Shown piece after piece: positions 13,475 through 19,011 of a stretch of DNA of 19,011 nucleotides (its first letter is position 1; each line of letters starts with the position of its first letter). This DNA is from Gemmatimonas sp. (GTDB taxonomy: Bacteria; Gemmatimonadota; Gemmatimonadetes; Gemmatimonadales; Gemmatimonadaceae), in the NCBI RefSeq assembly GCF_031426495.1, contig NZ_JANPLK010000069.1, forward strand, positions 1 to 19,011, written 5' to 3'. A program made the position numbers and the translations under genes. The notes below the pieces were generated by a model that was not told the DNA's origin, ran no database searches, and worked only from the letters and a program-made list of their open reading frames with translations.

Positions 13475-14611
13475 ATGCGATCCTCTTTCGTTCTGAATGC
13501 CCGATGGACGGCTCTGCTGGCCGTTCTGCTGCTCGCCGCCTGCGGCGACGCCACCACCGCCCGCGTCACGGCGCCATCCGAGCTGGATGCGTTGCAGTTC
13601 GCCCGCTCTGCGCAGACGCAGGCCCGTCTGGCCGCACTGTTCGACGGGGCGTCCGCCGAAGTGCTCGGGGTCGACGGCAGCGTGTTTGCCGATCACGACG
13701 AGCGCCTCGGGAAGCTGGTTTTCGGTGTGGAGCGGCTGTCGGCCGCTACCGCGGTGCAGGCGGCGGCGGCGCGCGCCGGGTTGGCCGCGTCCGACTACGC
13801 GATCGTGTTGTCGGCGCCGATCAAGCTGGTAGGCGGGCCCGCGGCCGCCGGCGAGCCCGTCAACACGCTCTCGAGCGCGCAGTCGCCGGTGGTGGGCGGT
13901 GTGTCGATCGCGACGGGCAAGTATCAGTGCACGCTGGGCTTCACCGTGGCGCACGCGGCCGGGCGTTCGTTCATTACGAACTCGCATTGCACCGATCGGC
14001 AGGGCGGTCCCGAGAAGACGCAGTTCTGGCAGCCGACGCTCGGCTTCGGAACGCTGATTGGCGTCGAGGCCGACGACCCCGTGTACAACTCCAACAGGGC
14101 GTGTCCGAAGGAGCGGCGCTGTCGCTACAGCGATGCGGCGCGGATCGAGTATCTCCCCATCATCGTCGCGCGGCAGGGTGAGATGGCGATAACATCTGGC
14201 GTGAATGACGGCAGCACGACGGTGACCGGCATTGAATACTTCACGCAACAGGATGACATCAACAACCTCTTCCTGGACGGCAATCTGGTCCACAAGACCG
14301 GCGTCACTACCGGCACCACGTCCGGCCGCGTCACGAACTCCTGCGCGAACGCAAATGTCGAGGGGACGAGACTGACGCTGCTCTGCCAGACGTTCGTGAC
14401 GGAAGCGGTCGGGATCGTAGGCTACGGCGATTCTGGCGCGCCAGCGTACCGCAAAGCTGCCGATGGCAACGTGCTACTCGGCATCGTATGGGGCGGTGTT
14501 GGCGCCAACACATTCGTCTTCAGTCCGCTGGAAGGCATCGTGCGCGATCTCGGACGCATGAGCGCGATCGTGGGTGGCACGGTCAGCAATACCAGCGGCA
14601 ACGGGAAGTAG
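13475..14611 (+). CDS. Trypsin-like (S1 fold) serine protease, lipoprotein
   Basis: A 378-residue protein. The signal peptide ends in the lipobox LLLAACGD (Cys23), so it should be lipid-anchored. Residues 25-145 have no clear domain and may act as a propeptide, as in streptogrisin/alpha-lytic relatives. The protease part starts near 150 with QCTLGFTV. Triad candidates are His171 in ITNSHCTD, Asp220 in RYSDAAR and Ser320 in VGYGDSGAPAYR. Likely disulfides are 152-172, 210-216 and 290-304. The arrangement resembles the streptogrisin-like secreted proteases. It faces away from tonB and ends exactly where the convergent TVP38 gene ends. Gap 13246-13474 holds the divergent promoters, but no convincing boxes were found. 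Substrate is unknown. Confidence 0.82.
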   Translation: MRSSFVLNARWTALLAVLLLAACGDATTARVTAPSELDALQFARSAQTQARLAALFDGASAEVLGVDGSVFADHDERLGKLVFGVERLSAATAVQAAAARAGLAASDYAIVLSAPIKLVGGPAAAGEPVNTLSSAQSPVVGGVSIATGKYQCTLGFTVAHAAGRSFITNSHCTDRQGGPEKTQFWQPTLGFGTLIGVEADDPVYNSNRACPKERRCRYSDAARIEYLPIIVARQGEMAITSGVNDGSTTVTGIEYFTQQDDINNLFLDGNLVHKTGVTTGTTSGRVTNSCANANVEGTRLTLLCQTFVTEAVGIVGYGDSGAPAYRKAADGNVLLGIVWGGVGANTFVFSPLEGIVRDLGRMSAIVGGTVSNTSGNGK

Positions 14612-15316
14612 TCAGCGCGCCTGCGCCTGCGCCTGCGCCTCGGCGTCGCGAAGGGCCTTCTGCGTCATCCGCGCGAAGAGCAGTCCCAACACCACCGTCG
14701 CCACGACGCCGAGCATGAGAACCGGCATCGGCAGGGCGCCCTTGCCGTTGGCTGCTTTCGCGCCCGCCGCGCCGAACGCCGCATACGACGCGATAATGGG
14801 CAGCATGCCCGGCATCGCCATCACGAAGTCGCGCGTGCGCACGCGCGTGACACCGAGTGCGTAGTTCGACAGCACGAACGGAATCGCAGGGGACAAGCGT
14901 AGCAAAAACATCAGGCGCAATCCGTCGTCGCCGATTACGCGATCGACGGCGGAGAGCGTGGGGTGCGCCGCCACGCGCCGCGCCACGCTGGCGCGAAGCA
15001 CCGTGCGCCCCAGCAGGAACGCCAGCGTGCCGCCGATCGTGGCACCAGCCAGTACGAGCGCGCTCCCCTTCACCACGCCGAACACGGCGCCGCCGGCCAT
15101 GGTGAGCAGAAACGCCGGCAGCATGAAGAGCACCACGCCGATGTAGGCCGCGACGAACGCCAGCGGCGCCCACGCGCCGAGGGTCTGCACCCACACGGAA
15201 AAGCCGGGCAGATAGGGCGTGGCGAGCTGGCCAATCGCGATGCCCACGACCAGCGGCACGGCGATTCCGGCGGCGCGCATCAGACCGGTCGCGGCACTCT
15301 TGAGATCGAGGGGCAT
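14612..15316 (-). CDS. TVP38/TMEM64 (VTT/DedA-like) membrane protein
   Basis: A 234-residue inner-membrane protein. VTT-domain marks are LPAFLLTMAGGAVFG (66-80 region), then the Arg-Pro-Pro-Asn block LRLSPAIPFVLSNYALGV, flanked by five or six hydrophobic helices. Bacterial VTT/DedA proteins are linked to lipid scrambling and envelope homeostasis (undecaprenyl phosphate or phosphatidylethanolamine transport for some members). The exact substrate here cannot be told. Start at 15316 because TATATT lies 5 bases upstream and the extended frame crosses a terminator. The C-terminus is AQAQAQAR, coded by a four-copy hexamer GCGCCT (14617-14640), which may vary in length. The stop abuts the protease stop with no gap. 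Confidence 0.87.
   Translation of the reverse strand: MPLDLKSAATGLMRAAGIAVPLVVGIAIGQLATPYLPGFSVWVQTLGAWAPLAFVAAYIGVVLFMLPAFLLTMAGGAVFGVVKGSALVLAGATIGGTLAFLLGRTVLRASVARRVAAHPTLSAVDRVIGDDGLRLMFLLRLSPAIPFVLSNYALGVTRVRTRDFVMAMPGMLPIIASYAAFGAAGAKAANGKGALPMPVLMLGVVATVVLGLLFARMTQKALRDAEAQAQAQAR
14617..14640. repeat. Four tandem copies of GCGCCT in the end of the TVP38-family gene
   Basis: A perfect 4 x 6-base microsatellite, coding for the Ala-Gln repeat at the cytoplasmic tail of the membrane protein. Slippage by whole units would keep the frame. Confidence 0.9.
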
Positions 15317-15321
15317 GTCGA

Positions 15322-15327
15322 AATATA
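15322..15327 (-). promoter_or_regulatory. Putative -10 box of the TVP38-family gene, leaderless
   Basis: TATATT on the minus strand, 5 bases before the ATG at 15316. The region that would hold the -35 is the terminator stem of the upstream gene; no good -35 is seen. Confidence 0.5.
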
Positions 15328-15334
15328 CCCCGCG

Positions 15335-15373
15335 AAAACACAACGGCCCCGGCGTGATGCCGGGGCCGTTGTG
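15335..15373 (-). terminator. Rho-independent terminator of the M14 peptidase gene
   Basis: A perfect 15-base-pair stem, CACAACGGCCCCGGC (15339-15353 on plus) with GCCGGGGCCGTTGTG (15359-15373), 5-base loop, then TTTT on the minus strand. It starts 27 bases after the peptidase stop. It insulates the TVP38-family gene from the peptidase transcript. Confidence 0.88.
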
Positions 15374-15399
15374 CACAGTGATCGGAATCTGATGTCGAA

Positions 15400-18198
15400 C
15401 TACTGCAACGGCTTCGCCGGGCGCTGGAATCCGCCGTCGAGCGCATTCAGGAACAGCTTGTACGTGCCGTGCGGCTGAGAACGGAACAGAATTTCCGGAC
15501 CGAACAGCCAGATGGTGCCTTGACCCATCTTGGCTTCCGCCATCGCCACGCCACCCTTCAACAGTTCCTGTCCCCATGCCCAGCCGCTGGTGAGCGGCTT
15601 GTCGGTGTCGAACGTGGCGAGCACGCGCACACCCTTGGCGGCCGCATCAGGACCCAGCTTCATGACGGGGCTGTTGTCGAACATCACGCTCGGGCGCGGG
15701 TTCATGCCGGTGGCAATCGTGGCCGACGTGTCGATCGCGACTTCGAGCAGCGAACCGGGGATGTAGTACTTCTCGCCCGCGTACGGACGACCGTTGGCTT
15801 CGGCCATATAGTTCTCGATGGGTAGCCCCATCGCCTTGCCGAGCCCAATGGACGAACCGATCGCGACGATGCGACCACCCGCTTCCACGAAAGCCTTGAG
15901 CGCCGGCACCGACTTCTCGGGGCTGATGCGTCCGATCGTGCGACGGAACTCGGCCGGAATCAACGTCGTGTCCGGCGAGCCGCCGAAGCCGCGGCCTGCG
16001 CCCGCCTCGGAGAACATGCCGTCGGTCACCACGATCACGTCGTACTTCGTCTTCAGGTTGCCGGCGTCGACATCCTGCGGATAAATCACGGTGAACGGAA
16101 ACTCGAACTTCTCCAGGATCAAACGCGTCCAGCCACTCGGCATGCTGCCGCCGTAGCGATCGATGAGCGCAATACGCAGTGGCTGCACCGGCTGGGCTGA
16201 ACCCGGCTTGCTGTTCGCGGCGGCGAAGTTCACGCCGAGGTCCTTTGCCGACTGCGTCACGATCTTGTCGGCCGCACCACCGGCAGGAATGAACCAGGTG
16301 CCGGCCGGCCACGTTGTGCCACCGTCGGTGAACGCCGTGGGAATGCGCGCGGCCTTCACCTTCACAGCGGCGAGGCGATTGGCGACAGTCGATGCGTCAT
16401 TCACTTCCGGGCGCACGAAGTATCCGGCCTTCCCTTTCGCGATCGTGCCCATCGGCATCATCGTCACGCCCTTCACCTTTTCGAACGGGCCCGTGAGGCC
16501 GTCGAGCACGCGCTCGAACTGGATGCCCATCTGGAAGGCGAGCGTCCAGCCGGCATTGTCGTACGGCGGGATTGGCGGGCCACCCGGGTAGCGGAAGTCA
16601 TTCGGGTGATCCTGCGGCTCGAACATGTCGAGCACGTGTGAGCGGAACGCCTGGTTGGTCGTCACGACCCACGAACCGGTCGGGAAGGACTTCCCGTTGG
16701 CGCTGAACGAACCGGTGGCGCGATGCACCTGAATACCGGAGTACTGCAGCGCCTTGATGAACTTGGTCGCCGTCGGGAAATCGTTCTGCGCGCTGCTCAA
16801 CACGTACGCGCGCGGATCGCGGTTCTCTGGCTTCTTGAGTTCGGCCATATAGCGATCGTTCGTGACCGCACTGCCGATGTTCGGCGCGGTCCCGGTGCCA
16901 CGCGGGCCGCCGGCGCGATTCGCTTCGGGGCTCGCCGTCGCGCGGTCCTTCGTGATCTGCGCGATCATCGCATCGACGCGCTTGGGCGAGATCGTCCAGT
17001 TGTCTTTCGAGCCGTTCTTGATCTGATCGGTGCCCATCACCCAGCGATTGAACAGGAACGTTTCGCGATAGCGCGACGCGAGGTCGAGGAACGCGTAGTT
17101 CGCTGACACCGAGTAGTCGACGGACTGACGGAAGTGCCATTCCTGCGGCGCGACCGGCATCGGCAACCCGGCCGAGCGCAGCTGACGATCGGGCACGAGC
17201 GACACGCGGATCGGTGTCGGATTGCCGATCGTTTCCGTGAGGATTCCGATCTGGTTGTGGAAGTAGCCCACGGTACGCAGACCGCCGTTCCACCACGTGC
17301 TGTAGTTCGAGCCCGCACGGAATGTGAGACCCGGCTTGTGCTCGAGCACGAAGCGATGGTTGAGCGCCGCGCCCACGAGATCGAGCCCCGTGATCATGGC
17401 CGGATGGAACCAGTAGTTGGCCGGATCACGGTACGGTGGCGCGGCCATGATCGTGCCCGTAGGGCCGGTCTGGTGGTGGTTGTACATGATCTGCGGATTC
17501 CACTCCACGAACATCTGCTGCGACATGTTGCGCGTTTCGGCCAGCGCATTCATGTACGCGTCGCGGTTGTTGTCGTGACCGGCGTACTTTTCGTACAGGC
17601 GTGGAATGTTCGAATTGCGGCGCAGCTTGTCGGGCTCTTGCATATACCAGTTCGACACGAGCTCCATGCCGTCCGGATTGGCGTGCGTCATGAGGATGAT
17701 GCAGTCATTCAGAATCCGCATCGTCTCGTCGTCGGTGCGGCTGGCGAGCTGGAAGAACGACTCGATGAGCTGCTGGGCGCCGAGGACTTCGGTCGCGTGG
17801 AGGCCGCCGTCGATCCAGAACACCACCTTGCCTTCCTTCGCCAGCTTGGCAGCTTCGGCGGAGTCGATCCCGTCGGCCATCGCCAGGCGGTTCGAAATCT
17901 CCTTGTAGCGCGCCAGATTCTTCAGATTCGCCGGTGACGACACGATCGCCATGATCTGCGGGCGTCCTTCCTCGGTGAGTCCGATCGTGTCGAGGATCAC
18001 GCGATCGCTCTGCTTCGCGATGGTGGCGAAGAAGGCGTGCAGCTTGGTGTAGTTGGGGAGCTCGTAGTCGGCGCCGATGTCATGCCCGAAGAATTCCTTG
18101 GGTGACGTGAGGCGCGGCTGAGCCGGGAGCGTGGCCGGCAGAGCCGCCGCAAACAACATCGCGGTGGAGAGCCGGGTGGCACGACGCAGGCTGATCAT
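15400..18198 (-). CDS. Secreted M14 (carboxypeptidase-A fold) zinc metallopeptidase
   Basis: A 932-residue exported protein. Signal peptide 1-27, ending LPATLPAQ. The M14 domain runs from about 40 to 350: zinc ligands His134 and Glu137 in GGLHATEVLG, substrate-binding region HANPDGMELVS (172-182) and GHDNNRDAYM, third zinc ligand His241/242 in YNHHQTGPTG, and the catalytic Glu322 in LTETIGNP. After about residue 480 comes a long extra region. It includes a flavodoxin/GATase-like part (LRIALIDRYGGSMPSGW, YDVIVVTDGMFSEAG, GGRIVAIGSS) and a beta-rich C-terminus. Large M14 proteins of this kind are common in Gemmatimonadota and Bacteroidota and are thought to take peptides in the periplasm or outside. 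Start at 18198 because the signal peptide begins there; the frame reaches 18318. A TATCCT box lies 17 bases upstream; no ribosome site is clear. Confidence 0.92.
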   Translation of the reverse strand: MISLRRATRLSTAMLFAAALPATLPAQPRLTSPKEFFGHDIGADYELPNYTKLHAFFATIAKQSDRVILDTIGLTEEGRPQIMAIVSSPANLKNLARYKEISNRLAMADGIDSAEAAKLAKEGKVVFWIDGGLHATEVLGAQQLIESFFQLASRTDDETMRILNDCIILMTHANPDGMELVSNWYMQEPDKLRRNSNIPRLYEKYAGHDNNRDAYMNALAETRNMSQQMFVEWNPQIMYNHHQTGPTGTIMAAPPYRDPANYWFHPAMITGLDLVGAALNHRFVLEHKPGLTFRAGSNYSTWWNGGLRTVGYFHNQIGILTETIGNPTPIRVSLVPDRQLRSAGLPMPVAPQEWHFRQSVDYSVSANYAFLDLASRYRETFLFNRWVMGTDQIKNGSKDNWTISPKRVDAMIAQITKDRATASPEANRAGGPRGTGTAPNIGSAVTNDRYMAELKKPENRDPRAYVLSSAQNDFPTATKFIKALQYSGIQVHRATGSFSANGKSFPTGSWVVTTNQAFRSHVLDMFEPQDHPNDFRYPGGPPIPPYDNAGWTLAFQMGIQFERVLDGLTGPFEKVKGVTMMPMGTIAKGKAGYFVRPEVNDASTVANRLAAVKVKAARIPTAFTDGGTTWPAGTWFIPAGGAADKIVTQSAKDLGVNFAAANSKPGSAQPVQPLRIALIDRYGGSMPSGWTRLILEKFEFPFTVIYPQDVDAGNLKTKYDVIVVTDGMFSEAGAGRGFGGSPDTTLIPAEFRRTIGRISPEKSVPALKAFVEAGGRIVAIGSSIGLGKAMGLPIENYMAEANGRPYAGEKYYIPGSLLEVAIDTSATIATGMNPRPSVMFDNSPVMKLGPDAAAKGVRVLATFDTDKPLTSGWAWGQELLKGGVAMAEAKMGQGTIWLFGPEILFRSQPHGTYKLFLNALDGGFQRPAKPLQ

Positions 18199-18401
18199 GC
18201 GAGGGACGGGTGGAGAGGATACTGGGACAGCCGGACCCGGCTGCCGGATTTTCCCGCGAGGGGAGCCATCAGGCATACGATGGGGCAGGGTGTGGCGTTG
18301 GGCAAATGATTGTCCCAAGTGGCCCGTTTGACGAACTTTGCGGTATCACGGGAGTCCGATGTCCCATCGTCCTTCGTTCTTGACCCTCACCCCGCCCCGA
18401 C

Positions 18402-18875
18402 ATGACCATGACGCCGACCCGTTTGGCCGCGCTGCTCGCGACAAGCGCCGCCCTGATCGCCGCTCCGCTGTCCGCCCAGGAAAAGCCGCCGGCCAAGCCG
18501 CCCGCCGCGGCGATGGACCATTCCAAGATGGACCACGGCGCAGCCAAGGCCGAAGGCTGGAAGGAGCTCGACGCCTATCACATGCTGATGATGGCCACCT
18601 GGCATCCGGCCAAGGACAAGAACGATCTGGCGCCGATCCGCGCCAAGGCCACTGAGATGGTGGCGTCGGCCAAGCTCGTGGCCGCGTCGAAGTCGCCGAT
18701 GGCGTGCCAGAAGCCGGAACTGATCAAGGCGCAGGCCGGTCTGCCGGTAGAGACCGAGAAGGTGGCGGCCATGGTAGCGGCCAAGGTCGCCGCCGCCGAG
18801 CTCAAGGCGGGGCTCAAGGGGCTGCACGACAGCTTCGACGTGCTCGAGGGATGCGCTTCCGGCATGAAGCACTAA
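18402..18875 (+). CDS. Small secreted His/Met-rich helical protein
   Basis: A 157-residue protein with signal peptide 1-26 (LAALLATSAALIAAPLSAQ). A short mature linker is rich in Pro/Lys, followed by AMDHSKMDHGAAK (37-49), a Met-Asp-His repeat of the kind seen in periplasmic copper-binding proteins. The rest is helical: YHMLMMATWHPAKDKNDLAP (59-78), an Ala/Lys-rich helix pair, then LHDSFDVLEGC (141-151) and a final MKH. Cys102 and Cys151 could bond. The layout recalls a four-helix cytochrome c'-like bundle without a CxxCH haem site. I do not recognise a named family; a metal-binding role is inference. ATG codons at 18402 and 18408 are both possible starts. The divergent spacer to the peptidase gene (18199-18401) shows no clear promoter. 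A long hairpin repeat begins 12 bases after the stop. Confidence 0.75.
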   Translation: MTMTPTRLAALLATSAALIAAPLSAQEKPPAKPPAAAMDHSKMDHGAAKAEGWKELDAYHMLMMATWHPAKDKNDLAPIRAKATEMVASAKLVAASKSPMACQKPELIKAQAGLPVETEKVAAMVAAKVAAAELKAGLKGLHDSFDVLEGCASGMKH

Positions 18876-18886
18876 GCGGGAAACAG

Positions 18887-18997
18887 CAACACCCTAGGAA
18901 ACAGGAAGGAGGGTTTCAGGAGGCAGGAAGCAGGTGAACCGCGTGGTTCCTGCCCCCCTCTTCCCTGATACCCTCCTTCCTGTTTCCTAGGGTGTTG
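18887..18997. repeat. Complete intergenic hairpin repeat (REPIN-like), same family as position 1-77
   Basis: Bases 18887-18914 and 18970-18997 are perfect 28-base reverse complements, each containing CAACACCCTAGG or its complement. Between them are purine-rich then pyrimidine-rich tracts that pair only in part, and a centre GAACC-GCGT-GGTTC (18936-18949). The 111-base unit would fold into one long hairpin. It may also end transcription of the upstream gene. Confidence 0.85.
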
Positions 18998-19011
18998 TTC
19001 TACGTGACCTT

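Noticed and set aside
13226..14293. Minus-strand open frame (355 codons) opposite the serine protease
   Set aside because: It is antisense to the S1 protease motifs and also runs into the tonB start region.
17134..17937. Plus-strand open frame (267 codons) opposite the M14 peptidase
   Set aside because: It mirrors conserved M14 motif DNA; the peptidase is certain.

Overview
The window is GC-rich bacterial chromosome, most likely from Gemmatimonadota (Gemmatimonas-like). The basis is indirect: many signal peptides end in an '-AQ' type cleavage site, several genes seem to lack a leader and start 5-6 bases after a TAnnnT box, and the gene content is typical (a large secreted M14 peptidase, TonB, lipoproteins with LAAC/LGC lipoboxes). 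No rRNA, tRNA, CRISPR array or transposase gene was seen. Coding density is high and no gene-free stretch exceeds 300 bases.

Layout. Position 1-77 is the right half of an intergenic hairpin repeat. 105-1477 (-) is a sulfur/redox pair: a two-domain rhodanese sulfurtransferase, coupled by a TAATG overlap to an OsmC-type protein. Divergent to it are a C-terminally anchored RMD1/DUF155-like protein (1552-2655) and a thioredoxin-fold 2Fe-2S ferredoxin (2679-3017). HtpX (3102-3941, -) follows, its stop codon lying inside a 14-base tandem array. An HNH nuclease (4169-4600, -) lies divergent to a small helical protein (4655-4939) and an overlapping secreted protein of unknown family (4920-6461).

6587-9161 is a regulator-target cluster. 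A zinc-free MDR oxidoreductase and a small outer-membrane barrel protein (-) are divergent from a TetR regulator, with tandem CTTAC-N3-GTAAG operators between them. The TetR reading frame is cut by one in-frame TGA. Next is a CarF/PEDS1 (TMEM189)-type lipid desaturase (9317-9988, +), the enzyme class that makes the vinyl-ether bond of plasmalogens.

A minus-strand block runs TonB (12538-13245), a cyanophycinase-like lipoprotein with a degenerate beta-lactamase-like tail (10973-12433), and a dihaem cytochrome c coupled to it by ATGA (9975-10976). A lipoprotein trypsin-like protease (13475-14611) converges on a TVP38/TMEM64 membrane protein (14612-15316). A strong terminator then separates that gene from a 932-residue secreted M14 metallopeptidase (15400-18198). 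The window closes with a small His/Met-rich secreted protein (18402-18875) and a complete copy of the hairpin repeat (18887-18997) whose arm matches the one at the left edge.

The points most worth following up are the interrupted TetR and its operators, the CarF-type desaturase, the cyanophycinase fusion with a structured 5' leader, and the hairpin repeat family.
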